Source of the DNA: Streptomyces sp. NBC_00358
GTDB taxonomy: Bacteria > Actinomycetota > Actinomycetes > Streptomycetales > Streptomycetaceae
Direction of reading: 5' to 3'
Length of the DNA stretch: 64,000 bases
Assembly (NCBI RefSeq): GCF_036099295.1
Contig: NZ_CP107976.1
Coordinates: forward strand, 4,402,001-4,466,000
Below, piece after piece: positions 1 through 8,551 of this stretch (positions are counted from its first letter, which is position 1; every line of letters begins with the position of its first letter). The notes under the pieces are model-generated. The model searched no databases. It was given only the letters and a program-made list of their open reading frames with translations, and was not told the origin of the DNA. Both the position numbers and the translations under genes were made by a program.

Positions 1-1872
1 GGTTCGGGTGGGTGCGAGCATCGAGCGGAGCAACGCCGCTGCCGCGTCCGGGTGTTCGGGGATACGCCGGGGTTCCGCGCCCAGGTCGCGCAGGAGCGCG
101 GCGAGCGCCTGTCCGGCGGTGAGCGGGGTCATGCCGGGGGTGGCGCCGTGCAGGTTCACATAGAGCTGGCCGTCGGTGAATCGTTCCCTCAGCCCGTGCG
201 CGACATGCAGCGCGAGCGCGCTCTTGCCGACGCCGGCCATCCCGCTGATCACCGCGACGCGGGGCACACCGGTGGTGGGGTCGCCGCCGGGAAGCCGGCC
301 GCGAGAAGCACCGTGCGCCTGGTCGACCGTCCCGACGGCCGCCCAGGCTGCCGTCGCGGCGTTCACTCCGACGCCGACGCGGGCACCGGCGCCTGCTCCG
401 GCGGTCGTCGGGCCGTCGCCGGACGGGCCTCCGGACGTGCCTCCGGCCGTACGTCCGGACACGCCACCGGACGTATCCGCGGGCACATCTGCCGGCACGC
501 CTTCGGTCGGCGTGCCGTTGACGTCGCCGTCCGGGCGTGCCGGGATTTCCGGGTGCGTCAGGCGCTCGGAGCGTTCCGGGTCCAGGATCTGACGCAGCCG
601 CTCGCGGGCGTCCTCGCGGCCGGTGAAGTACGCCGGGGGCGGCGGGAGTTGGGCAGGTCGGGGCGGCGCGGGCGCGTCCCGGTCGCCCCGGTCGGAGCCG
701 GGTACGGCCTCCGCCGCCCCGTCGTCCCCGTCCCGGCCGCCGCTTCGCCCCCTGTCCCCGCCGACGCCCGGATCCGGATCCCTGTCACCGGCCCCGCCCT
801 CGTCGGGGCCCCTTTCCGCGTCCCTGTTCCCGTGCCAGGTCCGGTCCAGGTCCTGCTCCCGGTCCGGGTCCTGTTCCCCGAGTCCGTCCCGGTCTCGGCC
901 CCAGCCTCGGTTCCTGGCGCCGACGCCGTCCCTTGCCCGGTTCGGGGAGCGCCCGGGAGTCCCGTGCCCGGGGCGGGTTCCGTCGCCGCTCCGGTCGCCG
1001 CCCGGGTTTCCGGCGCGCGCCCGGAGTCCGTCCTCGGCGCCGACGCCGGTGCCGACGCCCGCGCGGGTGCCGGCCAGGATGCGGTCGTCGGTGTACGGGC
1101 CGCCCGCGGCCGGGTCGCTGTCCCGGAGGATCTCCAGGTGTGCCCTGCGCACCGCGGGTCCCGGCTCGACGCCGAGTTCGTCGAGCAGGCGGGCCCGCAG
1201 GTCGCGGTGGACGGCGAGGGCCTCGGCCTGGCGGCCGTCGCGGTGCAGGACGAGCATCAGAAGCCGGTGGAACGACTCGCGGAGCGGATGCTCCGCCGTA
1301 CGCGCGGCCAGCTCCGGTGCCAGCCGGTCGAGCCGGGAGGCCGTCGGAGCAAGGCACAGCTCCGCCTCGTACCGCCATTCGAGGACCAGCAGCCGGGCCT
1401 CCTCCAGGCGCTGGACGAAGGCGTGACCGCCCGTCTCGGGCGGCAGGCCGCTCAGCGGGGTGCCACGCCACAGCGCGAGCGCGGCGGTGGACTCGCGCAA
1501 CGCCCGCTCCCAGTCGCGCTCGGCGTGCGCGTCGCGCGCGAGGGTCGCGTGCCGCTCGAAGACGCGGACGTCGAACTCGTCCTCGCCGACCCGCAGGACG
1601 TATCCCGGCGGTACCGCGCGCAGCCGTTCCGGGTCGTCGAGGAGACGGCGCAGCCGGGTCACGTGGTTCTGCAGGGACGCCTGGGCGGAGGCGGGTGGTG
1701 CCCCGCCCCACAAGGCGTCCTTGAGTACGTCGACGGAGACGACCCGGCCCGGTTCGAGGAGCAGCGCCGTCAGCAGGGCGCGCATCTTGCCGCCGCCGAC
1801 CGAGCCGACCTCGCCGTCCGCGTCGTACAGGACCGGCGCCCCCAGCAGCCCGAACCGCAGCCCGTTCCGCAT
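1..1872 (-). CDS. AfsR/SARP-type transcriptional regulator with NB-ARC ATPase domain, 3' end outside window
   Basis: This is a pathway-type activator. The N-terminal part (residues 1-95) is an OmpR-like winged helix, followed by a bacterial transcriptional activation domain (about 100-245), and then an STAND/NB-ARC ATPase beginning with a clear P-loop GMAGVGKSA at residues 544-552. The frame stays open to the window edge, so the C-terminal part is missing from view. The start is an ATG at 1872 with only a weak GGGG upstream. Two things are unusual. Roughly residues 250-415 form a Gly/Asp/Arg-rich low-complexity linker before the TGRE motif (YFTGRE) that normally opens the NB-ARC part. A second linker of over 100 residues separates that motif from the P-loop. 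Related proteins activate antibiotic clusters and bind heptamer direct repeats. Which target genes it controls is unknown; the nearby NRPS operon is one possibility. Confidence 0.85.
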   Translation of the reverse strand, partial: MRNGLRFGLLGAPVLYDADGEVGSVGGGKMRALLTALLLEPGRVVSVDVLKDALWGGAPPASAQASLQNHVTRLRRLLDDPERLRAVPPGYVLRVGEDEFDVRVFERHATLARDAHAERDWERALRESTAALALWRGTPLSGLPPETGGHAFVQRLEEARLLVLEWRYEAELCLAPTASRLDRLAPELAARTAEHPLRESFHRLLMLVLHRDGRQAEALAVHRDLRARLLDELGVEPGPAVRRAHLEILRDSDPAAGGPYTDDRILAGTRAGVGTGVGAEDGLRARAGNPGGDRSGDGTRPGHGTPGRSPNRARDGVGARNRGWGRDRDGLGEQDPDREQDLDRTWHGNRDAERGPDEGGAGDRDPDPGVGGDRGRSGGRDGDDGAAEAVPGSDRGDRDAPAPPRPAQLPPPPAYFTGREDARERLRQILDPERSERLTHPEIPARPDGDVNGTPTEGVPADVPADTSGGVSGRTAGGTSGGPSGDGPTTAGAGAGARVGVGVNAATAAWAAVGTVDQAHGASRGRLPGGDPTTGVPRVAVISGMAGVGKSALALHVAHGLRERFTDGQLYVNLHGATPGMTPLTAGQALAALLRDLGAEPRRIPEHPDAAAALLRSMLAPTRT

Positions 1873-1980
1873 CACGCCGCCCCACTGCCTTTCCGCCCGG
1901 CCCGTCCGGCCGCGCACCACGGCGGTTTCCCGCCCTCTCGGGGCGAGTTCACGCCGATCGACTGATCGTTCCCCAGGGAA

Positions 1981-2009
1981 CCGTTGGCCTTATGTTAGCG
2001 ATCCGTTGG
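1981..2009 (-). promoter_or_regulatory. Putative SARP operator: three heptamers at 11-bp period
   Basis: Read on the minus strand, CCAACGG, CTAACAT and CCAACGG lie exactly 11 bp apart; the outer two are identical and the middle one matches at four of seven positions. SARP regulators are known to bind heptameric direct repeats with 11- or 22-bp periodicity near the -35 position. The site lies about 110 bp upstream of the SARP start codon, so autoregulation is the simplest reading. This is inference from spacing only. Confidence 0.45.
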
Positions 2010-2112
2010 CGGGGCCTGATGTGATCAGTCCATCGGATCTGGCCCGACGGTGCGCGCGTACTACGCGTAACTCGGGGGAGTGTCGCCGCCGCGGCCGGAT
2101 CCGGGGACGTGA

Positions 2113-2147
2113 GAGGCCCCGGTCGCGAGGTGATCGACCGGGGCCTC
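2113..2147 (-). terminator. Intrinsic terminator hairpin after the glycosyltransferase gene
   Basis: Perfect 13-bp inverted repeat (GAGGCCCCGGTCG and its complement) with a 9-base loop, just downstream of the glycosyltransferase stop codon and upstream of the SARP gene. There is no T-run, as usual in Streptomyces. Confidence 0.7.
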
Positions 2148-2175
2148 CGTCCGTACCGAGTCCGCGAACCAGGGC

Positions 2176-3090
2176 TCAGATGACCGGCGGGCGCCCGAGA
2201 CGGGTCAGCCGCCACACCGTCCGCCAGCGCATCGGGCGACGCTCTCCGCCGGACTTCCGCAGCCCCTCCGCGAAGCCGCCGAACCAGGCCCTCAGCCCGC
2301 CGACCGAACGCGTCCGCAGCAGCGTGAGCAGCATCCAGATCCCCAGGTGCACCGGGATCAGCGCCAGCGGCAGCCGGCGGCGGGTGAGCCAGACCCGGTT
2401 GCGGGCGGTCACGCGGTAGTAGATGGCGTGCCGGGCGGGCGAGGTCTTCGGGTGCTGGAGGAGCAGTTCGGGCTCGTACAGGACGGTCCAGCCGGCGTCT
2501 ATGGCCCGCCAGGCGAGGTCGGTCTCCTCGTGCGCGAAGAAGAACTCGGCGGGCCAGTCCCCGGTCTCGGCGAGCATCGGCATGGACAGCGCGTGGCCGC
2601 CGCCGAGGAAGCCGGTGACCGGTCCGCCGCGCATCGGGTCCTTGGCCCCGACCCTCGGCACATGGCGGCGCTGGGTCTCCCCGTTCTCGTCGGCGATGCG
2701 GAAGCCGACGATCCCGAGCCGCGGCCGGGCCGCGTACAGGTCGCGCACCTTGCGCAGCACGTCGCCGTCGACGAGCAGCCCGTCGTCGTCGAGCTCGACG
2801 ACGACATCCACGTCCCCGAACTCACGGAGCCGGCCCAGGCCGACGTTCCGGCCACCGGGGCAGCCGAGGTTCTCGTCCAGTTCGACGGTGGTCACCTCGC
2901 CCGGCAGGCCGAGGCGTTCGGCGAACTCCGGCAGCGGGCAGCCGTTGCCGACGATCACGATCCGGGCGGGCGCCACGTCCTGCTTGGCCACGGAAGTGAG
3001 CAGTGCGTCGACCTCGACGGGCCGATTGCCCATGGTCACCACGGCAACGGCGATCCGCGGCCCCTCCTCCGCCTGTGACACGACACCCAC
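2176..3090 (-). CDS. Family 2 glycosyltransferase
   Basis: A cytoplasmic GT-A fold glycosyltransferase of 304 residues that transfers a sugar from a nucleotide donor. The N-terminal strand AVAVVTMGNRP, the LDENLGCPGGRN segment and the acidic DxD-type motif ELDDDG (about residues 97-102) are all typical of GT2. A GGxAL-like stretch and the HEETDLAWR motif (catalytic base/ED-type motif) follow around residue 185. A single hydrophobic stretch near residues 245-262 may be a membrane anchor. The start used is GTG at 3090; another GTG at 3081 is also in frame. It appears to be a single-gene unit with its own terminator. The acceptor cannot be predicted. Related proteins in actinobacteria act on surface polysaccharides or glycolipids. 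Confidence 0.85.
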   Translation of the reverse strand: MGVVSQAEEGPRIAVAVVTMGNRPVEVDALLTSVAKQDVAPARIVIVGNGCPLPEFAERLGLPGEVTTVELDENLGCPGGRNVGLGRLREFGDVDVVVELDDDGLLVDGDVLRKVRDLYAARPRLGIVGFRIADENGETQRRHVPRVGAKDPMRGGPVTGFLGGGHALSMPMLAETGDWPAEFFFAHEETDLAWRAIDAGWTVLYEPELLLQHPKTSPARHAIYYRVTARNRVWLTRRRLPLALIPVHLGIWMLLTLLRTRSVGGLRAWFGGFAEGLRKSGGERRPMRWRTVWRLTRLGRPPVI

Positions 3091-3203
3091 CCCATCCCGG
3101 CCGACAACTGTGCCGCGATGCTAGCCGTTCACCGGAATTCCCCCTCACGGACGTTGTCCCGTCCGCCGCGCGAACGTCCTGGTCTACGCCCATACGTCCG
3201 CGA

Positions 3204-3629
3204 TCAGGAGAGCCGATTCTCCTTGCGCCGGACGAATTTCAGCCCCGACCAGTCCTCCCCCAGCGCCGCCACCTTCACGTCGACGACACCGAGCGGCAGG
3301 AAGAGGTCCCGCAGATCGTTCTCCGTGATGTCGCTGCTGTGCCCGGCCGCGCGGCGGGGCCGGGCGATCCAGAGCATGGCCGCGTCGGACAGGTCCCGGA
3401 CCAACCCGGGCGCCCGCGCCGCCAGTTCGGCCCGCTCCCGGAAGAAGGCGACCGTGACGTCCGCCCCCTCGGGGCCGCCGTCCTCGACCTCGCAGCCCTC
3501 GGGCAGTCCGGGAATCTCCCAGTCCCGCGGCCCGTCGACCAGCCGCACCCGCTGCCCCGCCTTGATGCCGATCTTCCGGGCGAGCGGAGTGCCGGAGTAC
3601 CCGCCGCCCGTCGCGCTGGATCCCGTCAT
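3204..3629 (-). CDS. DUF3052 family protein
   Basis: A 141-residue soluble protein matching the DUF3052 family, which is widespread and short in actinobacteria and has no established function. Visible features are the N-terminal LARKIGIKAGQRVRLVDGP segment, then the central VTVAFFRERAEL helix and the LWIARPRR strand that characterise the family, and a basic C-terminal end (KFVRRKENRLS). It sits alone between the glycosyltransferase (same strand, 113 bp downstream) and a divergent permease. No catalytic motif can be recognised. Confidence 0.8.
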   Translation of the reverse strand: MTGSSATGGGYSGTPLARKIGIKAGQRVRLVDGPRDWEIPGLPEGCEVEDGGPEGADVTVAFFRERAELAARAPGLVRDLSDAAMLWIARPRRAAGHSSDITENDLRDLFLPLGVVDVKVAALGEDWSGLKFVRRKENRLS

Positions 3630-3951
3630 GCCCGCAGGATGCCACCGCGTGACCCGGTCGGCCCGCGTACGCGCCCCCGGCCCCCGGTGCTCGACGGCGG
3701 GCGGCCCGTCCGTCCGGTTCTCGACGCCCGTCCGGCCGCGACGGGACAGCGGCGACCGCGCGCCACCGAGAGGGTCCGGCGAGCGGCGCCCGCGGCTCGA
3801 CTACCGGTTGTCGGCGAGCGGGTTCATCCTGGTGGGAGCGGCCCGGTACCCCGGGGCTTCCCGGTGCCCCCGGGGAAGCCCGAGGCTCCCGAGCCGGGAA
3901 CGGGGGCGCCCGGTCCACCCACGGCGGGCGCCACGAGGTCCGGAGGGCGCC
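3630..3951. other. 322-bp gap between divergent DUF3052 and permease genes
   Basis: GC-rich sequence with no convincing open frame or hairpin. It should hold the divergent promoters of the two flanking genes, but I see no clear -10/-35 pair. Confidence 0.5.
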
Positions 3952-5517
3952 ATGAGCTCACCATCCGTCCCGCCGCCGCCCGCACCGCTGCCCCCGCTGG
4001 GACCGGGCGCCACGGACAAGGGCCTCAAGGGCGGCGCGCTGGGCCTGTTCTCCAGCACGGTGATCGGGTTGGCCTCCACCGCCCCCGCCTACAGCCTCGC
4101 GGCGACCCTCGGCGTCATCGTCGGGATCGTGGGCTTCCAGTCACCGATCGTGATCGTGCTGGCCTTCGTCCCGATGTTCCTGATCGCCTACGGCTACAAG
4201 GAGCTCAACCGGGCCGACCCCGACTGCGGCACCACGTTCACCTGGGCGGCCAGGGCCTTCGGCCCCCGTACCGGCTGGCTGGGCGGATGGGGCATCGTCG
4301 CGGCCGACATCATCGTGATGGCCAACCTGGCCCAGATCGCCGGCGCGTACGGCTTCCAGCTCATCGGCGCGGACGGGCTGGCGCAGAACACGTTCTGGGT
4401 CACCGTGGTCGGTGTCCTGTGGATCGCCGTGATGACCCTGATCTGCTATATCGGGATCGAGCTGTCGGCCAACCTGCAGAAGGCCCTGCTCACCATCGAG
4501 ATCGTGGTGCTGTGTCTGCTCGCGGTCACCGCCCTGGTCAAGGTGTACGGCGGTACGGCGCCGGCGGTCTCGTCGGAGATCTCGTGGTCGTGGTTCAACC
4601 CCTTCAAGATCAACTCTTTTGACGACCTGACCAAGAGCATCCTCGCCGGAGTGTTCATCTACTGGGGCTGGGACACCGCGGTGTCGGTGAACGAGGAGAC
4701 CGTGGACCGCGACCGCACCCCGGGCCGCGCCGCCGTCATCTCCACCGTCATCCTGCTGCTCGTCTACGTCATGGTCACCACGTCCGCGCAGGCGTTCGCC
4801 GGTGTGGGCGTGCACGGCATCGGCCTGGGCAACCCGGACAACTCCGGAGACGTCCTCTCCAGCCTCGGCGCCGAGGTCTTCGGTACCGGGGGCTGGGGCA
4901 CGGTCGCCACCAAACTCCTGATCGTGATGGTGCTGACCTCCGCGGCGGCCTCCACCCAGACGACCATCCTCCCGACGGCGCGCACCACCCTGTCGATGGC
5001 CGCCTTCAAGGCCATCCCGCAGCGCTTCGCCCGCATCCACCCCCGGTTCCTCACCCCGACCTGGTCCACCGTGGGCATGGGCCTGGCCTCGATCGCCTTC
5101 TACGTGATGCTGACCCGGGTGAGCGAGAACGTGCTGGCCGACTCCATCGGCTCGGTCGGGCTGATGATCGCGTTCTACTACGGTCTCACCGGCTTCGCCT
5201 GCGTCTGGTACTACCGCAGGGTCCTCACCCGTAGCCCACGCGACCTCTGGACCCGCGGGATCATGCCGGGCCTGGGTGGCGCCATGCTCCTCTACTTCTT
5301 CGTCAACGCCTGCTTCGTGTACGCCGCCGCCGACTACGGCAGCACTTCGTGGACCCTGCCGTTCCCGCCGCACTGGCAGCTCGGCGGCGTCTTCGTCACC
5401 GGTATCGGCGCACTCCTCCTCGGAGCCGTCCTGATGTTCCTGTACAGCGCGTTCCGGCCGAGCTACTTCCGCAAGGAGACGATCGCGGTCTCGTCCCACG
5501 ACCCGAGCGGCCACTGA
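3952..5517 (+). CDS. APC-family amino acid permease
   Basis: A 521-residue integral membrane protein of the amino acid-polyamine-organocation superfamily, likely importing an amino acid or amine with a proton. The ATG at 3952 is chosen because GGAGGG lies 5 bases upstream; the frame is open further upstream but lacks conserved residues there. The first helix contains the family glycine motif (TVIGLASTAPAYSLAATLG), and about 12 transmembrane segments follow. The C-terminus is short and cytoplasmic. It is a monocistronic unit facing a shared terminator with the convergent MFS gene. The substrate cannot be told from sequence; similar Streptomyces proteins are annotated only as APC permeases. Confidence 0.88.
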   Translation: MSSPSVPPPPAPLPPLGPGATDKGLKGGALGLFSSTVIGLASTAPAYSLAATLGVIVGIVGFQSPIVIVLAFVPMFLIAYGYKELNRADPDCGTTFTWAARAFGPRTGWLGGWGIVAADIIVMANLAQIAGAYGFQLIGADGLAQNTFWVTVVGVLWIAVMTLICYIGIELSANLQKALLTIEIVVLCLLAVTALVKVYGGTAPAVSSEISWSWFNPFKINSFDDLTKSILAGVFIYWGWDTAVSVNEETVDRDRTPGRAAVISTVILLLVYVMVTTSAQAFAGVGVHGIGLGNPDNSGDVLSSLGAEVFGTGGWGTVATKLLIVMVLTSAAASTQTTILPTARTTLSMAAFKAIPQRFARIHPRFLTPTWSTVGMGLASIAFYVMLTRVSENVLADSIGSVGLMIAFYYGLTGFACVWYYRRVLTRSPRDLWTRGIMPGLGGAMLLYFFVNACFVYAAADYGSTSWTLPFPPHWQLGGVFVTGIGALLLGAVLMFLYSAFRPSYFRKETIAVSSHDPSGH

Positions 5518-5577
5518 CCCCCACCCGCCACCACCGGCCGCCCTGGACGGAGCGGGACGGAGCGGGACAGCGGTGAG

Positions 5578-5615
5578 CCGCCCCGGTGGCGCGGGGGAAG
5601 AGGCCACCGGGGCGG
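5578..5615. terminator. Bidirectional terminator between permease and MFS genes
   Basis: A 13-bp inverted repeat (CCGCCCCGGTGGC and complement) with a 12-base loop between two convergent genes, so it can serve both. Confidence 0.65.
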
Positions 5616-5662
5616 TGTTCGGAGGGACGGTGTCCGCGGGGACGGCTTTCGGAGGGAAGCCG

Positions 5663-7276
5663 TCAGGCCGTCGCGCCCACCGCGACGTCCGGCGAACCGT
5701 CGGACCGCACCTCGCCGTCCTCGTCGACGTCCGGCGGAATGGTCGACAGGGCGCTGGCGTGCAGATCCTTCGTACGCAGCATGGTGAAGCCGATGAGCGC
5801 GGCGACGAACCCGAGGATCGCGCTCAGGGTCATGGCGCCGTGGAAGGCGTTCATGAACGCGTCCTGGCCGGTCGCCAGCACCTTGTCGCGCAGGGGCCCC
5901 GCGGCCTTGGCGACGGCGTCCAGGGAGCCGGCGCTGATGCCGTGGGCGGCCTGATCGGCGGCGGCGCCGCCCATCTGCCTGCCGACCGCCGAGGACGTGA
6001 AGTCCTGGGACACGCTGTGCTGGAAGTACGCGCCGACACCGGCGATGCCCACCGCGATGCCGACCTGCTGGAAGGTCTCGTTGATGCCGGAGGCGACACC
6101 CGCCTTGGCCGGTTCCGTGACCCCGATGGCCAGCGCGGCCCGGGCCGGGTTGAAGGCGCCCATGCCGAAGCCGGCGATGACCAGCGCGGGAACGAGCACC
6201 GTCCAGGACGAATCGGCCTTGGTCAGGTTCAGGAACAGGATGCCGACGCCCATCACCAGGGTCGAGCCCCCCAGCAGCACCCGGAAGGGGACCTTGCCGA
6301 TGAGACCGCCGCCGAGGGCACCGGCCACGAACATCGCGCCGGTCAGCGGCAGGAACCGCAGCCCCGTACCCCAGGCGTCCACGTGCAGCATGTTCTCCAG
6401 GTAGCTGGTCTCGAAGAACACCGACGGCAGGGCCCCGGCGTTGCCGATCATGGCGACGAGGGAGATGCCCACGAAGGTGGGGCTCCGGAAGAACGCGGGG
6501 TCGATCAGAGCGCGCTCGCCCAGCCGCCGCTCGATGACCACGAAGAGGACCAGGAAGAGCGCGCTGGCCGCGTACAGGCCGAGCGTAGTGCCGCTGGTCC
6601 AGCCCTCCACGGGTCCGCGGATGGTGGCGAAGACCAGGGCCCCGAGCGCGACGCTGAACGTGGCGAGACCGGACCAGTCGGTGGGATGGGCCCGCCTGTT
6701 GAGCGACTCACGCACACGCAGCGCGCCGATGAGGAGGGCGATCACACCGACCGGCACGTTGATGTAGAAGATCCAGCGCCAGGACAGCGCGTTGATCAGC
6801 GAACCGCCGATGAGCGGGCCGGTGGCGACGGCGAGACCGACGGCGGCACCGAACGCGGTGAACGCGGTCGCCCGTTCCTTGCCGTGGAACTCATGGCTGA
6901 GCATCGCCGGACCGACCGCGAACATGATGGCGGCACCGACACCCTGGACGGCCCGGAACCAGCTCAACTGCCCGGCGCCGTCCGCCAGACCGCAGGCCAG
7001 GGAGGCGGCGGTGAAGATGGCGAAGCCCACCTGGAAGACCTTCTTGCGGCCGATCCGGTCGGCGAGCGAGCCCGCCGCCACCAGGAAGATCGCCAGCGTG
7101 AGGGCGTAGGCGTCGAAGACCCACTGCAGGTCGGCGAAGCTGCTTCCCAGGGACCGGTGGATCTGCGGCAGCGCGATGGAGACCACGCTCAGATCGAGCA
7201 TCAGCATGAACGAGCCCAACGCGACGATCCCGAGTGTCCACCACCTCGTGGGCGATGGTGCGCGTTCTGCGGACAT
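5663..7276 (-). CDS. DHA2-type MFS drug exporter (14 TMS)
   Basis: A 537-residue proton antiporter of the major facilitator superfamily, EmrB/QacA-like group. Motif A is present after helix 2 (GSLADRIGRKKVF), and the motif C-like segment GPLIGGSLI after helix 5 marks an exporter. About 14 membrane helices are visible. The start is ATG 7276 with GGAAGG 8 bases upstream; a TTG at 7291 is in frame but lies in the ribosome-site region. The adjacent MarR gene lies upstream on the same strand, about 250 bp away, and the promoter carries a paired direct repeat, so MarR repression lifted by the exported compound is the likely control. The C-terminus is Asp/Glu-rich. Confidence 0.9.
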   Translation of the reverse strand: MSAERAPSPTRWWTLGIVALGSFMLMLDLSVVSIALPQIHRSLGSSFADLQWVFDAYALTLAIFLVAAGSLADRIGRKKVFQVGFAIFTAASLACGLADGAGQLSWFRAVQGVGAAIMFAVGPAMLSHEFHGKERATAFTAFGAAVGLAVATGPLIGGSLINALSWRWIFYINVPVGVIALLIGALRVRESLNRRAHPTDWSGLATFSVALGALVFATIRGPVEGWTSGTTLGLYAASALFLVLFVVIERRLGERALIDPAFFRSPTFVGISLVAMIGNAGALPSVFFETSYLENMLHVDAWGTGLRFLPLTGAMFVAGALGGGLIGKVPFRVLLGGSTLVMGVGILFLNLTKADSSWTVLVPALVIAGFGMGAFNPARAALAIGVTEPAKAGVASGINETFQQVGIAVGIAGVGAYFQHSVSQDFTSSAVGRQMGGAAADQAAHGISAGSLDAVAKAAGPLRDKVLATGQDAFMNAFHGAMTLSAILGFVAALIGFTMLRTKDLHASALSTIPPDVDEDGEVRSDGSPDVAVGATA

Positions 7277-7304
7277 GCGAGAACCTTCCAATCAGCCGGA
7301 TCCT

Positions 7305-7345
7305 TAGATGATGGAAATCTAGATGATTGGAAAGCCATACGTCAA
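7305..7345 (-). promoter_or_regulatory. Promoter of the MFS gene with overlapping direct-repeat operator
   Basis: On the minus strand TTGACG (7345-7340) and TAGATT (7321-7316) are spaced by 18 bp, a good vegetative promoter. A direct repeat TAGATGATGGAAA / TAGATGATTGGAAA (7305-7317 and 7320-7333) overlaps the spacer, the -10 box and the region just downstream. Its period of 15 bp and its position fit a repressor site for the neighbouring MarR protein (inference). Confidence 0.55.
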
Positions 7346-7525
7346 CGGTCGTGACGGTCGGTAGCGGCCGACCGCGGGACGGATCGGCGGGTCACCACCG
7401 GTCACCGCCCGGCTTCCCCCGGTGACGGCCGTGGGCACGACAAAGCCCGCAGTGCTGCTTCACGCGGCGCCGCGGGCGTCTTCCAGCAGGGGACTCTTCC
7501 GCCGGAGCGTCCGAGAAGGTGTGCG

Positions 7526-8017
7526 TCAGTCGGAGCAGACGGACGCGGGCCAGCGGCCCGCCATCAGCACGCCGAGCATCTTGCGCAGCGCCTCGCGCTC
7601 GTCCTCGGCGAGCGCGCCGAAGAAGGCCGACTCGACCTCCGTGGCCACCCGGTCCGCCGTCGCGAGCGCCTCACGGCCGGACTCGGTGAGGATCAGGTTG
7701 TAGCGCCGCCTGTCGGCCGGGTTGCGCCGGCGCTCGACATGCTGATTGCGCTCCATCTCGTCGATCACCGTCACGACCGTGGTGGGATCGAGGTTGAGCA
7801 GCCGGCTGAGGTCCTGCTGGGAGAGCTCGGGCCCGCCGGCCAGGGCGGCCAGCACGAAGAAGTAGCGGATGCGCATACCGACCGCGCCCAGCGCCTTCTC
7901 CACATCCTCCACCAGCACCAGCCCCGCCTTGTGGAGCAGGTAGCCGGGACGCTCGGCGATGAGGAAGTCCTTCCGGGGGGACGCCCCGAGCTGCTCGGCG
8001 TTGCCGCTGCGCACCAT
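7526..8017 (-). CDS. MarR-family transcriptional repressor
   Basis: A 163-residue winged-helix dimer. The central helix-turn-helix (LSQQDLSRLLNLDPTTVVTVIDEME) and the wing with NPADRRRYNLILTESG (DxRR motif) are diagnostic. The start ATG 8017 is preceded by AAGGAG at 7 bases, which rules out the longer upstream frame. Upstream, TATC-GAA-GATA (8051-8061) is a small palindrome that could be an autoregulatory site. The gene precedes the MFS exporter on the same strand, a common regulator-pump arrangement. The ligand is unknown. Confidence 0.9.
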   Translation of the reverse strand: MVRSGNAEQLGASPRKDFLIAERPGYLLHKAGLVLVEDVEKALGAVGMRIRYFFVLAALAGGPELSQQDLSRLLNLDPTTVVTVIDEMERNQHVERRRNPADRRRYNLILTESGREALATADRVATEVESAFFGALAEDEREALRKMLGVLMAGRWPASVCSD

Positions 8018-8346
8018 GAGCCGGCTCCTTCTAATCGTGGCAGTCTCCACTATCGAAGATACAACGGTTCCGGGGCCCCGAACCCATCCCCCGGCGGGAT
8101 CCCCCGCCCGCCGCCCGCCGCCCCGGGACCCCCGACCGCACCGCGCCGAGCTCCGGGTCGCGGGGAATCCTCGCCTCCGCAATCAACCCCGGCACCCCGA
8201 CCGGTTATGCCGTTGCAAAATCCACCGGACCGCACGGGTCCGCATTTCCGCAAATGGAAGTGGTCATTCTCCGGAATGGGGCGAGGTCAGCCCTTTGATG
8301 ATCAAGCCTGCAATCGAACATTCGATCACCGCGTGCGGTAAATGCA

Positions 8347-8362
8347 TGTGACCCGCGTCACA
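8347..8362. promoter_or_regulatory. CRP-type palindrome TGTGA-N6-TCACA
   Basis: TGTGACCCGCGTCACA is a perfect match to the classical CRP consensus TGTGA-N6-TCACA and to the looser Streptomyces Crp pattern GTG-N6-CAC. The palindrome extends by one base on each side (8346-8363). Crp is known to control secondary metabolite clusters in Streptomyces. The site is about 600 bp upstream of the first operon gene, close to a TAGGCT -10-like element. Confidence 0.55.
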
Positions 8363-8551
8363 TGGGGCGAAGTGGCGCGCCTGCTAGGCTTTCAAATTGC
8401 CTGGCCAGAACATAGCTATCAGCGAGCTCGGCCACGCACGGGGAAAATAAACGCGCTTCGCGCAACGGGGGAATACAGAATGGCTTACTTTTCGATCAGA
8501 TGTCGTCGCGGACAACGTTGACGCCGGGGACGGCGCACCCTTTCGCGCCCG

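Noticed and set aside
52..1965. 637-codon plus-strand frame across the left edge
   Set aside because: The complementary minus-strand frame encodes clear SARP, BTAD and P-loop sequence; this one is Arg/Pro/Ala-rich without motifs.
7445..7477. Terminator for marR
   Set aside because: Only a 6-bp stem (GCCCGC/GCGGGC) with a 21-base loop; too weak to call.
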